A stretch of 64,000 nucleotides of DNA. Source: Hofstenia miamia. Its lineage: Eukaryota > Xenacoelomorpha > Acoela > Hofsteniidae. Where the stretch lies: contig CABFPE010000146.1 in assembly GCA_900660155.1 (NCBI GenBank), positions 901,006 to 965,005 of the forward strand. The letters are read 5' to 3'. Shown piece after piece: positions 36,481 through 49,229 of the stretch (position 1 is the stretch's first letter; each line of letters starts with the position of its first letter). The notes under the pieces are model-generated. The model did no database searches and was not told the DNA's origin. It was given only the letters and a program-made list of their open reading frames with translations. The translations under genes and the position numbers were made by a program.

Positions 36481-37060
36481 CTTTCTATTTAACAGTAACT
36501 AGACCTGGAAACTCGGGATTGCTCAAAGACTCCAGCATCTGGCAAGCAAATATTAATGATTTCTCGTCGGTATCAACATTTGATCGGTGTTTAGTCTGAC
36601 TATATACATGTCGCCAATCAACGCGTAGATATGAGTTGATAGGCCTACCAGCGGCGATCAGGCCCAATTAACGCATGGTTGCTATGAGCCACCCTAGTTT
36701 ATTGTTTTAATTAGTACTTCACACCTCGTCGCTTTGAAGTGAGAAGGTGAGAAAAGCATGATTCTATAGACGAGCGCACGTCCTCGAAATTGGGTCATCC
36801 AAACTGGCACTATCCAATGTCCATGTATAATTTAAGCCGTAAGTGCCTCGCGTCAAACGCGATGCGGCGTTTCAAATAAAGCACAGAAAGTTGAGTGTGA
36901 CCCAATTGGACGCTTGTTTACAAACATGTCTAAGACGCGTAAGATTGGAGAATGCTTTTATTGATTTGAACTGCTTTAGAAAACGCTGCAATCTAACTGG
37001 TCAAAATTTTTTGTCTAAGCCGTTCGTCCATTTACCAATAAGCTTCCACCAGCGGCAAAT
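36480..37060. promoter_or_regulatory. GC-richer island, possible conserved non-coding element
   Basis: About 45% G+C with high sequence complexity in a desert near 30%. The minus strand at 36485-36667 is open for 60 codons (for example YLRVDWRHVYSQ), with a donor-like CAG|GTCTAG near its end; the plus strand carries TGTTTAC (forkhead-like) and ACCCAATTGG near 36900-36925. I cannot decide between an exon and a regulatory element. Confidence 0.25.
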
Positions 37061-37070
37061 GGTAAGTTGA

Positions 37071-40000
37071 ATTTTTTCTACTTTTTTACACTAAACATTC
37101 AAAGAGTTAATTGGGTCAAATTACCCCAATACAACAAAGTAGTACTTACTACACCAAATGCAACTAAATATTCATTAAGAATCCCTAAAAAATTTTACAT
37201 GCAATTTAGTAGGATAATATCAGGATATGTGCATTTTCCAAAAAAACTGATAGTATGCAAAAAAAAATAACTTTGAAAAGAATGGCATAAGCGGTGAAAA
37301 GTTTTTCGTTACAATTTCAACTTTAAAATATTTCACTAAATACACATAGTTAAACTTTTATGAATTAAGTTTAAATTGTAGGGCGGCCAACATAAATTGG
37401 GAGCATACCTGAAATTACGATTTCCTAACAATTGTAACATTAAATAAATAATATATATGCATACAAAATGCGTATTTCAAAATTACAAATAAATTTCCTA
37501 AGAAATTGAAATATTTGACGATATTTTATGACGGAAAATGATTTTGAATTAAGAATTAGTCAACAAGTATTTTATCCGTAATAAATTGACCCTCGATTAA
37601 AAAATGATAATCCACAATAATTTTTCAGTTTAAAAAGGTTTCTCATGAGAAAGGAAGAAATTTAATCATCGCAAATTCTTTAACTTTGTATCAATTACTA
37701 AACTTAATCGCTGTCAATTAAACTTAGAAGAACTTTGGTGAACTACTGTGCTTAAAGCAGCCAGTTAATCGAGTTTGCAAAGATAAACATTGACCTTATA
37801 ATTAGTAACTAATTTTTAACTTTATACTGATAAATTGGTTAAAGCAACGATCTAATTGCCTGGATTATTTGAAATATTTCTACTCATTTATTTATAAGTA
37901 AACTAATAGATTTTGTTGAAGTGCTTCAATAAATGAATGCAATTGAAAATTTTCCTCAACTTACTCTTCATAGATTTGGGTTAGATCACATCAATATCTA
38001 ATGAATTTCACACTAGAGAGTTTTTTTTACTTAGCAATATTACAGAAAACATGGCAATATCTCTAGGAGAAAACCAATTTCTTAATGAGCTTTTAAATAT
38101 GTTAAAATAAAACTTTGTAAACTTTATTGTAAAATCATAAAAATTTGCTTAGGTATCCCCTCACTTTAACAACTCATATCAAAACAGTGGAAATCAAGGA
38201 TCAAACTTAGTCAGTTTCGTATCAATGCCAATGCTGATCGGTAAGTAGTCCATACTATAAATACGTATACATAACAATTACATTGAGTCATTACCCAAAC
38301 CAACCGAATGACATCAAGCATATTTGCAACGTTATTAAAAGGAATAGAAAGGCTACATCTCTATACATACACAATGACCCTTTCATATATACAATCTACA
38401 GAGATTTTTTTTGAAGTTGACTGAAAATATTCAAATAGACCTGAAAAATTACCTCAAAATAATGAAAATTATGACAAATTGTTTTTCGAAAATGTATTGT
38501 ATTTTGGCAGCCGCAAATGGATAATCTGTGTACCCATATTCGAACTTGTCATTCCAACACACAAGAATTCCACACGTGAATACTAGTTGTAGAAGTCCAG
38601 CACTGCAAATTTTTACCTAGATTAAAGAGAAAAATATTAGTGCACTTGTAATTTAGTATTAAGATTTATATAGCAAATTATTAAAGAATATTCACATTTA
38701 CACATTAAATTATATTATTAATTATATATATATATATATATAATGTTGAAAATTTAATATGCAATTTATTAAAATATATTGAAATACATCGAAGTGCTTT
38801 CTATATTCATTTTTGCATAAATTTGCATTCGAAGGTATGAGAACAAAATTCTAACTGAACTTTTAGACTTTCAATAGTTCTTCAAACAACCATGTATTTC
38901 CAAAAAAAAAATTAAAATCCCTTTTCAATATTTAATTAGGACATTGAGGTCGCTATTCATAATTTTTATTCATACTGCATAAGGAATATACCAAGAACAC
39001 CTACTTGTTAATTGTTAATTAGAGACTTCTGCATATACTTACGTAACTGAGTAAGTTGCCAAGAATTATTCTGATTTTTTAACAGTACAGGTTGGACAAT
39101 GGATAATTTGGAAATGCAAAGCCCAAAATTTGAGGAACTCTGCACTGTTTACTTTACCCCTAGCATCTACAATATCAAATCTGAAAATCAACTAAAGAGT
39201 GATAAACTTTGCTTAATTGGTTTGTTAATGACATATGTAATACAACAAAAAATGATAGACTTAGATAACAGTATACAATTACTGTATTCGATCCATGCAA
39301 CGTCTATGGCAAATGCTTTGATTTATGATTTACTTTCAGCTAATTACATGATCAATCTGTTTACCAACTTACAAATTTAAAACCTCTTTCCTCTTAATTG
39401 TACTATTATTCATCAATGACATCTTAAATAATAGCAATAGGTTACAATTGTTGACTGGCTGAAGTCTGAAAAATAAGTTTTTAATAAGAATGATTTTCTG
39501 TTTTTTTTAAAAATTCATTAACTAAACCAATATTTGCATTCAGGTACAGCTTAAAATAAAACGAGGATGTTGCTTTCATTAAATCCCTTCCCATGTGTAA
39601 ATCATGATTAAACAGGTTTAAATAAGTTCAGGCGTTATACTGAGACAGGTCTGGTGTAAAGTGCAGCTGAACTCATCTCTAAGTTTAGCAAGATCATGCA
39701 GTTCGAAATAAATTTTTAACAAATCAATATTTATTTTACATGAATATTAATAAAGTTTTCTAAGCAGAGAAGGATTTATATTTAAATTCAATTCTAAATT
39801 TTAATTAATTTTTGTGTGAGTTTAGAATGTCATTACATAATATAGTTGTTTACATTTTATATAGCCACTAACAAACAAATAAATTTCGATCCAAATAAAC
39901 GCTAATAAACGTAAATATTTTGATTTAGGGTCGAAATTGCTTCCGCAATTATCCAATTATTTGTTTAATTAAAACAAATATAAACAGATATAAATGTTTC

Positions 40001-41250
40001 GTTATATATAATAAATATCATCCCTATAACTCCATTAGACCTGATTTGCGCCATTAAGTTCTGTCTAACTGCCCTAATTTACATTACGACTGTAGTTAAA
40101 GTTTATATTAAATTGTCTCATTCACTGATAAAACATAATATAATTAAATACTTAAATATATTGCCAATAAAATCAGTCTCGCAAACCCAAACTCGAATCT
40201 ACTCAATTTCTCTAATTAAACTCAATATTTAATGTTTTCCCTTACCTCTATTATAAGACTTCAATTTGAAAACTATATCAAAGAATGCCAAATGTCCGTG
40301 GTTTATTACATGATTACATATTAAGATAAATTTTCCTTAATATTTTACATATTTTGTAAACATAATTTACTTACTTTTGTCAAACAATAAAACAATTCCT
40401 GCTATAAAAAGATTTGCCCAAAAAATTTAATTATCCCTTACAAATTTAGAAATCACAAATTCATGAAAAGATGAATTCGTCAATGCAATAAATTTTATAA
40501 CATAGTTTAAAGAAAATATTTTTTTTCAAATTTATTTTTTAGCTTAGAATTCCAATTTCCGTGAACGTTAAAATTGATCTATCAATGCATTCATTAAAAA
40601 TTTTACGTCAATAAGTAAATCCAATTTGAAGTCACTTTTTTGCAGAAAACATCTTCTATAAATATTTAGAAAATTTAGATTTTTAATGAAAAAAATATAT
40701 CAATTTAAATTGCAAAATTTGTAAGTTATTATATTATTCAAAGTTGAATCGGTTACTGCAAAAAAGTATTTTATTAATAAACTTTCAGAATAATTTGATT
40801 CGATATGTTTTTTTAGAAAACAACATATATTTGAAAGTTTTCTAACAAACTATTAACAAGCGGCGAAAACTTTTGTTCCAAAATTTATTTCAGAAATATG
40901 ATTAAATATGAACTTGAATGAGCTGTCAGCATATATTCGCTTAAAATAATGAAATCAAATGTAAAAAAATATATGCTCAGTCAGAAATACAATAAATGCA
41001 GTAATACAGGAATGAAATGTAAATAGTTCTACTAAATATTGTATTATCTGGAACTTCGAGACACCATGGTGACACAATTAACAACAATAAATTCAAATCA
41101 AATAAATTCACAATTTCTTAAAAAATTAGTGAACCATAGCAAAATACTTCGACATGATACGATTAAATTTTCTAAAAAATATGACAATTAATTTTAGAAC
41201 GGCCAAAGTTTTGTTTAACATAAAACGACCAAGGTGTGATCAATTGATCA
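37071..41250. other. Gene-poor A/T-rich region
   Basis: Only one frame is worth noting (39099-39380, listed separately). The rest is low-complexity A/T-rich DNA with no readable exon or transposon ends. Confidence 0.5.
39099..39380 (+). CDS. Unrecognised 93-codon frame
   Basis: ATG-initiated, with an acidic start (MDNLEMQSPKFEELC) and later helices (LIYDLLSANYMINLF). An acceptor-like TTTTTTAACAG precedes it. No family recognised, and composition is close to that of random A/T-rich DNA. Might be a terminal exon; equally likely chance. Confidence 0.2.
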   Translation: MDNLEMQSPKFEELCTVYFTPSIYNIKSENQLKSDKLCLIGLLMTYVIQQKMIDLDNSIQLLYSIHATSMANALIYDLLSANYMINLFTNLQI

Positions 41251-41334
41251 CCACTTATTTTTCTCTATAAAAAGAAACCAATCAATTCGAAATGGTTTCT
41301 CTCATTTCACAAAAGTAATTTCAACCAAAATGTT

Positions 41335-41526
41335 TCAATGTCCACTGCATTTCGAGCTCTGTGGGTCGGAATGTGCACCACAGACGGATTTACGACAATC
41401 ATTGCAACAATTCTTTGTAAGGTTGCAGTTTTTCGTCGAACTTCCAGACTCCTTGCAAAGACCGGACCGAACTCGAGTTGAGAGCTGAATTGAGCCATCT
41501 GTGGAATGCGGCTGGAGATGCTCCAA
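41335..41526 (-). pseudogene. Cys/His-rich fragment, perhaps piggyBac C-terminal ribbon
   Basis: The minus-strand frame carries C-x9-C-x5-C-C-x2-C-x4-C-x2-H followed by C-x2-H, reading around NCCNDCRKSVCGAHSD. The spacing resembles the zinc-binding C-terminus of piggyBac-like transposases (C..C...VC..H). The DDD core was not found next to it. Competing reading: on the plus strand a TATA box (41266-41272) and an ATG with AACCAAA context (41330) open a 53-codon frame. Neither reading is proven. Confidence 0.3.
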
Positions 41527-41689
41527 GTTGTTTCTGGCAGGCTAACACGCTCATGAGTTGAATAATCGAATCTTGAGACAGACAGACACCCTTGGATTCC
41601 ATGCGCGCACCTGCGCCGTGTGTGTTTGCGTGTGTGAAAGAATATTGGAGAAAGTATTTCATGATTCGATAGTGTATATACATAAAGGA

Positions 41690-44600
41690 AAAGTCACTAA
41701 CTGAGAAGTCTCAAACACCTATACTTCTGAATAAAATTTAAACTTTTTTTCAAAAGTCACACCTTGGCCATTCTAAGGTTAAGCCATCCTAATTCCAATA
41801 TATTATGGGTTTGCTACACTAATGCTAATCTGGCCTCCTATTTTAAGTAAACCATGACTGAACTTATAAAGACTATCAATGCAATTTTACATTTTCCATT
41901 GGAAATAAAAACACATCAATGTCTTTCATCGCCAAAATTATGATATCATAACAAGATTGGAATTTTCACACAAATATATGGATTTTACTTAGAGCCCATA
42001 ATGAAACATTGCTCATTGCGATGGATTATCTTTTCCTTCTATCACTCCACGAGTTGATTTTAATTATCGAATTTGAATCAAATAATAAAATTAATAACAG
42101 CAGACGGAAGAATCAGGGCGAATCATTAAAAATAATAATTAACAATCATTAGACATTAAAGGACATTCCCTTATGCAGAGGTTCACTTGAAAAACGTATA
42201 GGCTACTTAAGCAGACCGTACCACTATTGGCTGGTACTTAACCAAAATGAAATAAACACCAACCACCTCAAATCCCCGTCATTCGTGAGAATTAATCTCT
42301 CAATAAGCAACTGACGCTCGTTGTAATAAAGCGTCAAGCGTAAACATCGAATTCTTAGCGAAATTTCACACACTTGCACGCCTACAGGTGCTTGCTATAA
42401 TAATATGCCAGCTACTGCTTGATTAGCACACCAAATATACAATATTTGTTAATATTTAAAATAAATTATTAAATTAAGCCAACAGCAGAAAGTCCAAAGT
42501 CAAATCATTGGCCAAGCTATATTCTCTTAATTTGTTTCAACCCATCTTCATGATATTTTAAGTTTTGTTCTTTGCTAGATCGATAAATGTTTAAAAAGTT
42601 GATAACAATACCGAAACAAGTTGGTCGTTGCTCGTATCTTCAAATTCTTGCTGGGATTGCTGGAAAGGTCCTAGTTCTGCATGTAGAGATTTCAATACAC
42701 CCAATACTAATTCATTGTTAGAAAATTGATCTTTACTATCATCCATGCAATAACCACAAACACTTGCGACAAAAATTTAAAATTGTAATTTATAAAGAAA
42801 TTTCAAACATTTTTGTTATTAAATTTTACTAATTCGTACTACAATGTATGTATCTTTTGCATGATTTTTTCCCATTAGCTTGTTTGTTGTGAATTTATTA
42901 TTTTTTAATGCTGAAACACTTTACATAGTTTCTCTACCATAAATATGGGTGGCATCAAATGTCTATTTAGAGCAACATAGACATTCTTCGAATAGCATCT
43001 AAATAAATTTACGTAAAACACATCTGTATGTGAAGCAGTCGATCTTGAATATAACTAGGGAGGTTCCTTGACCAATCAAAAATTGGCCTAAATTTTATTT
43101 GAAATCAAAAAATTACTTTAGCGAAAAATAGGAAATTACAATGTCAGACAAACTATAGTTGTATTTATTCCCCCTTTTATGTCTGATTTAAGACTCTGTG
43201 CTTAAAATATAGCTTTAAGTGGCTCTTAACTATAAGCTCAATAAAAACTCTTATACGTTGTACATTTACAAGTACCATGTTGCCCAAGTAATATTCATAG
43301 AATATAACTAAAGTTACAATTGTAAACTACTCTTAAAATGATTAGCCAACATTTAATGCAAGCAGGATTTACCACTCGATTTATAAACGCAAATATTAAA
43401 CGAAAATATCAAAACCATAAGAAATATATCTATTACATAATGTCCATGCTGTGAACTAGAATTACTTAGTGTCCAGAAAATGTATAAAATTCATATCAGT
43501 CTTAGCATACTAAAGGGTCTTAGGCATGGCAGCATCATGCCAACTGAATAACCAAGGCCTACTGTTGGTCTTGGAAAAAAACTAAATACAACTTAGAAAA
43601 CAAGATGGAATATGAGCAAAAACTATACAGGAAACACAGAGATTGATATCTTGAAAATGTTTCTAAAACGTTAAGGGACACCACTCCTTAAATGAAAATC
43701 AGAAATTGCTTGATAAAAATAGTGAAAAAACAGTAAAAATATTAAACTCTCTATCGATTTCCTTTTTTTTGTAAATTTCGACATTTACTTCTAGATTAAA
43801 TATTGATTATATTTTTAAATTTTGGTACCCCTGAATACCAGCATTAAAAACAAATAGGTTATTTGGCTAACTAAAATAACCTTACGTAAGGTGGAATAAT
43901 ATTTTATATTTGTCAATAGCATTCACGAACATTCCTCTTTCAATTAGCGATTGTACAATCTTTCCAAATGAGACGTTGATTGCTGGCTGAGGTACTTTGA
44001 AGCCTCTACTCATTCATTTAAACCTCCATTGTGGGCCTACTTAAAAAGTTAGTCGTCAGTGGCATTGTAAAGGATCAACTTGAAAACGTTCTGCCTGACG
44101 TCATTGTATTTAAAGGAAAGCGAAGAATGAGACGCTTTGGCAGACATCTGTAGACAATATTCAAAGACGGTCACGTGCAGATGAAGCGTGCAATATTGAA
44201 ATGTTTTTTTCCTTTTTAGTGAATTAGTCACAATTAGATCCATTTTATAATCTTAGGTTTCTCCTAAATTACTTTTGAGGGTGGTTATGCCCCAGCGCTT
44301 GCAGTTATGTTGTAAATTTTTTATGCAACACCTTGTATGAGTTCTATATTAATAAATGTGTCACAAATATTCGCCAATATCTTTAGCATGCAATGACCAT
44401 TGGGTTCAATCAGACAGTATATATATATATATATATATAATTTTGAAAATTTAATATGTAATTTATGAAAATATATTGAAATACATCTAAATTGCAAGAG
44501 ATAAATCATTTCGACCATTAAATGAGAAAAAACAGGCATAAGTTCGACGAAATGAACAGACAAATTAGTTTAAACTCACAGAAAAAAATGCTAAAGTTAT

Positions 44601-45250
44601 CAGAATGGTTAAAGCATTATTGTTAAAATTTACAAGCATAAAATGTAACTACATTTCTTGAAGAACAACTTAAAATTTCTGAGGGATTCATAAGCATTTT
44701 TAAAAAATTATATTTTGAAAATAGAAATTTAAAATGAATAGTTTAAAACTTACTCAAGGTAGACATAGCTTAACAGTGTCATCTTGCATATATGCAATTA
44801 TTTACATATTAGCAGAGACGAAAACCTTGTAAGAAACTCAATTACTGAAATACTTAAAAATAATAAATTAAGGAAAACCCTGGTTATGGATTTATCACTA
44901 TTGTTTACATCAAATGTTAAAAGATTTGGGAAAATTCTCTATGCAGTGGAAATAGAATGAGGCGGACGGAACCGTACGAAAAACGTTTTTATCCAGTTTT
45001 TTAAATGATCTGTCGCAAACGGTTTGTGCTTTTTCAAAATGATATAATGGCTTTTAGATGTCTTGAGGTTTTGAATCACACTGTGATATCTAACTTTCTG
45101 AAAAGTGGCAGAGTAAAGAAAACTTTTTGAGGGAGGATTTCATATTTTCGATAACGTAAAATAGCAAACTTTGCAAAACAGTCCAGTGTTTGTGTGGTAA
45201 TCGGTCTGGTTCACAGCCTACTAGTCTGGTTCGATTCAGGACCAAGAACA
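41690..45250. other. Gene-poor region with a GC-richer patch
   Basis: No supported gene. 42180-42420 is more complex and richer in G+C (contains CAGGTG, AATAAAGCGTCAAGCG) and may be a conserved element. A TGACGTCA site lies at 44096-44103. Confidence 0.4.
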
Positions 45251-45256
45251 CCAAAC

Positions 45257-45546
45257 CAGACTTATCAATGAGTCACTTAGAACCATTCAATGAGGCTCGT
45301 TTTAACTACATATTTTTTTTACAAATATTGAGCTCTCAGAATTTTTTACATAGCTCTTCCTATTATTTAATAAACATATTAAAATAAAATTATAAAAAAG
45401 GTATATTGAATGAAAAAATATGAAAAATCTGCTTAAATAAATTAAAAAGCAGAACTATACACTTGCTTGGCTTAAAAAGGGCTCATTTTGGGCTCGTTGT
45501 ACATCCAATGCAGTGCTCAAGCTCGCTCGGCTCATTAAAAAGTCTA
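45257..45546 (+). mobile_element. hAT-type MITE, 340-bp family, copy D
   Basis: The most diverged copy: CAGACTTATCAATGAGT to CTCATTAAAAAGTCTA, 290 bp. Flanks CACCAAAC (45249-45256) and CACCAGAT (45547-45554) agree at 6 of 8 bases, consistent with an old target duplication. Confidence 0.8.
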
Positions 45547-45690
45547 CACCAGATCACTTCTTTCACTGATTTGTATTCACTATGCAAAAAAAACGAACAA
45601 ATATTTCTAATTAGTGTAGAGGAAGACATAAAATTCATATTGATACAAATTCTGAGATAGGCCGTAGGTTTTGGGTTATTCGTGTCATCA
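45547..45690 (+). repeat. Flanking repeat shared with 22137-22260
   Basis: Second copy of the sequence downstream of MITE copy B, with substitutions and small length differences. It indicates that copies B and D are not independent insertions, or that both hit the same larger repeat. Confidence 0.6.
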
Positions 45691-46260
45691 TCTAGCAGAA
45701 CGAGCATTTATCATTGAAAAAATATATTCCTTAAGCTTTGCAAAAACTTTGTTTCCAACAACTTTTTTATGAAAGTTGTATATAAACTGTTCTAAATTAT
45801 GAAAGAATTGGAAAGTAAATAATATCTGATTGAAGATATTTTCCTTCAAAACAATAAAATAAATAAAGAAGAAAGATAACTGCATCAATAATGTCAGCCG
45901 CTGTATTATCAAAACATATTTATTTTGTAACGTCTTCAGTAAGCAAGAGGTTTACAGGTGTTTGTTCTATGTGGCGATATTCACACGCCTCGACCACTTG
46001 AATTGGTTTCAATCAAAAATAATCTTGCGATACCCCACCCAAATCAAGTGCCAGTTGATTTTGAGTTAATTTCAAAAGCGTATCCAAGTTTAAAAGCAAA
46101 CCAAACAATCTACATTAACCTCAACATATCATTTTAATACAGATTTGAAAAAAACCTTATACTATATGGTCAGCACATCATTGTCAATTTTAAGTGAAAA
46201 AAATTTAAACATTTTGAGATCTGCAAAGATTTGATTGCATAGATATATATCATTTTATAA

Positions 46261-46264
46261 TAAC

Positions 46265-46295
<31 letters not shown>

Positions 46296-46296
46296 T
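46261..46296. repeat. (AAT)n microsatellite
   Basis: About ten AAT triplets with one interruption, just downstream of the candidate membrane-protein gene's last exon. Confidence 0.9.
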
Positions 46297-46401
46297 TTAT
46301 TTAAATCAGAAAGTACATCTGATAAACGTAATAAACATAACATGAGAAAAATGTTCAATAAATTTTCAGAAATCTATTCTGGAAAGAAGACATAAAAAGA
46401 T

Positions 46402-48903
46402 TTAATTGAGTGCTTCCAATACCGGATTTTTTGGTTTCAAGTTTTTCTTTGGCATACTTAGAGTTTTTTGGTAAAATTTCTTGAAGTATATGATCTTCCT
46501 GATAGAATATTTGATTTTACATTTTTTCATCATTTTCCTTAATAATTGAAGCAATACAAATAAATAGCAGATGTAGGGAAATACACAATACTGGTGGAAT
46601 CCAATGAATGATAGAAGCAAAGGGCTTATTGAAGCAGTCATTAAGTTATGGTACGAAAAACTATATACCACTGGAAATATTTTAGACATGACACTTACAC
46701 CGTTAATAGCGCATAACAGTTTTTAAGGTATTCTCATACCGATGAGTAGAAACCTGCTCGAAGTCCTGATATCACCAGTAGAGTCATTAAGAGAATTATT
46801 GCGGAGCTGGATTTAAAGACAAGTGATAATATCAAACTTAAATTCAAAACGAATTCAAAAAAATCATAAAAGATGACCCAGTGATGTGTTGTTGATACTG
46901 AAAGAAATTCAGAAAAGTAATCGGCGTTGAAAACTAAACCGATATTGGATACAGCTAAAATATGACAATTTAAAACTCAAGATCAACTATGTCCAAGTGG
47001 AGCACTACCCTTTCATTTACTCTTTAAAGATTGACCAAGAGAATGGGGTAACAATTAATAAATACATTTCATAAAGTCAATTCATTTCTGATTATCTATA
47101 ACTAAAACCCCTCCATTGAAAGCAAACGCGAGAGACGCCCATAGAAATAGGAAAGTCAAAAAATCTGAAAGTTCAAATTGTTTACACACATAGTTGTAAC
47201 GATTCAAAAATCGCACATTAAAATATTTTAAAATATTAATGAAGGGCATGTAAAATTTAAAAAATCTATATGACTACATAAAAAATTGGATAAGAATTTA
47301 AATTTATAGCGAGCACGCATTTATATTTTTATTATAATTTCTTTGAAGCAGAAAATAATTTGAATGTATTTATATAAATATTAAAATTAATATTAATTGA
47401 AGTAGTCAAGCACTGCATTTAAATGTATGTGACGAAATTGTTTCACATGATTTTAAAACTTTTTAAAATATAAAAAGAAATANCTTTGAAGCAGAAAATA
47501 ATTTGAATGTATTTATATAAATATTAAAATTAATATTAATTGAAGTAGTCAAGTATTGCATTTAAATTGTTTCACATGAGTTTAAAACTTTTTAAAATAT
47601 AAAAAGAAATATGAATTGAGAAAAATCATGTACAGAAAAATTTTATGGAAATCATATTTTATATTTTTATTAAAAACAAACACTGTGTAGAAAATGAACT
47701 TGCAAATGAATTTCAAATCCAATTAGTGTTAATTATATAAAATGTCTAAACGTGTAATTCAAGAAATTAATTAGAATGGAAAAACTAATGGGTGTATTTT
47801 GACAATCGATTAATTAAGTGGGTCACCAATAGTGACCCAGTAGCACCTTATTTCATATTTAAGAGCGCGTCCTATTTACGTGTAATTTATGTATATCAAA
47901 AATATCCAAGTGAACTGAGACTCTGGGATAAAAAGCTCTAGTCTAAACAAAGTAGAGAAAGTGTGTCAACCTCGCAAGTGGGTGCCATCCGGCCCTCGTT
48001 AAATAACACGCCAATTGAATTAATATTCCAATAGGATAAAGCGCAGACTTCTAAATAATGTTTTTATTTAAGAGTATAAGGGATCCGTCTGCAACGGTAA
48101 ACATATTTCCATGCACAACCCATGTTAGCGAGTGGTCCAGAAACAAGAGTATAAAACAGTATACATTTCTTCCCCAATCTAGCAAATTACCAAAACAAAG
48201 TCAGAGCTGAACCCATAAATATAATTAATAAATTACTATAATCACGTTCACGTATCTGAGGTGGTTTTATATAACTAAACCACCTGATAAACCGAATTGG
48301 AAAATGTAACTTGACTAAGTCGATTCTCATTCAACCATAATTTTTTAACTTATTTCGAATTTCTAAAGTCTATTCTTCTGTCCACATACTTTACATGTTA
48401 AAAAGGAACACTATACAGTTCGATCTTGAATTATATAGTTCATTGCTCAGTGGGAGGCCGCAAAATGATATCAAATTGGCACCAATTGTCTAAAAGGAGC
48501 CGACTGAAACTTAAAAACTATATTTTGTACGAATAAATTCAAATAATTATTTTCATTAAATATTATCGGGAAACTAGCAACATGCTTAAAAATTAAGTTA
48601 AACTGACAGTTTGCTGGAAGATCACGATTTTTAAAAAAATTTCTGTGGATTTCTGAAATTTTTAAAAAATTGTCTTATTCAACACTTTCTGATTTTAAAA
48701 CTATATCATTCACTGAATGCCAATTCCCAATCATACTACAAAAAAAATAAGTTTTACCTAGGTAATTAATTTTTATAGAAGCGTCTAGTAATGTGTATAT
48801 AGCAATTACAATGCTAAACATCATTAATAAAGATAAAAATTCATTTAAAAATTCAATAACAATATGAAGTATAACAAAATTACAGACTTTTTCGAAATAG
48901 CTG
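46402..48903 (-). CDS. Candidate multi-pass membrane protein (3 exons, partial)
   Basis: Three minus-strand pieces share compatible phase 1 junctions. Exon at 48758-48903 encodes two hydrophobic stretches (VILHIVIEFLNEFL, MMFSIVIAIYTLL) and ends CTAG|GTAAAA. Exon at 46754-46897 follows a strong acceptor (TTTCTTTCAG), contains HHWVIFYDFFEF and AIILLMTLLVISGL, and ends GCAG|GTTTCT. Exon at 46402-46670 follows ATTTCCAG, has further segments (TASISPLLLSFIGF, YICYLFVLLQLL), a basic tail and a stop. At least five hydrophobic segments and a Lys-rich C-terminus suggest a channel or receptor, but no family motif is recognised. T-rich DNA gives hydrophobic translations by chance, so this rests mainly on splice signals and phase. 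The 5' end is missing. Confidence 0.33.
47342..47482. repeat. N-bounded duplication, copy 1
   Basis: Starts CTTTGAAGCAGAAAATAATT; nearly the same sequence follows directly after the N at 47483. Copy 1 has a few extra bases (ATGTATGTGACG). Confidence 0.85.
47484..47611. repeat. N-bounded duplication, copy 2
   Basis: Second version of 47342-47482, slightly shorter. Likely the other side of an unmerged overlap or two alleles placed in tandem. Confidence 0.85.
47854..48012 (+). repeat. Diverged element of unknown class, copy 2
   Basis: Compact partner of 31814-32124, ending CCCTCGTTAAATAACACGCC (47993-48012). It lies in a GC-richer island (about 47820-48190) with no readable exon on either strand. 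Confidence 0.45.
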
Positions 48904-48981
48904 CTCAATGCCAATTTTTAGAATATTTTTCAAGAATCAGGTAGAAGGTTGATTGTCCATCCCGAAAAACATATAAAATTG

Positions 48982-49108
48982 TTTTGGTTGCACTGACTGC
49001 ATTTTTCGTTATTTCCTCAATTTGTTCAACATAAAATAGTTATTTCGATAAAAAAGTTTTCAAACAATACAGAAATAACTATTTAATTCTAGTATAAAAA
49101 AATTAAAT
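48982..49108. repeat. N-bounded duplication, copy 1
   Basis: TTTTGGTTGCACTGACTGCA and following sequence, repeated after the N at 49109. Confidence 0.85.
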
Positions 49109-49109
49109 N

Positions 49110-49227
49110 TTTTGGTTGCACTGACTGCATTTTTCGTTATTTCCTCAATTTGTTCAACATAAAATAGTTATTTGGATAAAAAAGTTTTCAAACAATACTA
49201 TTTAATTCTAGTATAAAAAAATTAAAT
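49110..49227. repeat. N-bounded duplication, copy 2
   Basis: Near-identical repeat of 48982-49108 with a small deletion in the middle. Same N-join pattern as at 6068, 8424 and 47483. Confidence 0.85.
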
Positions 49228-49229
49228 TT

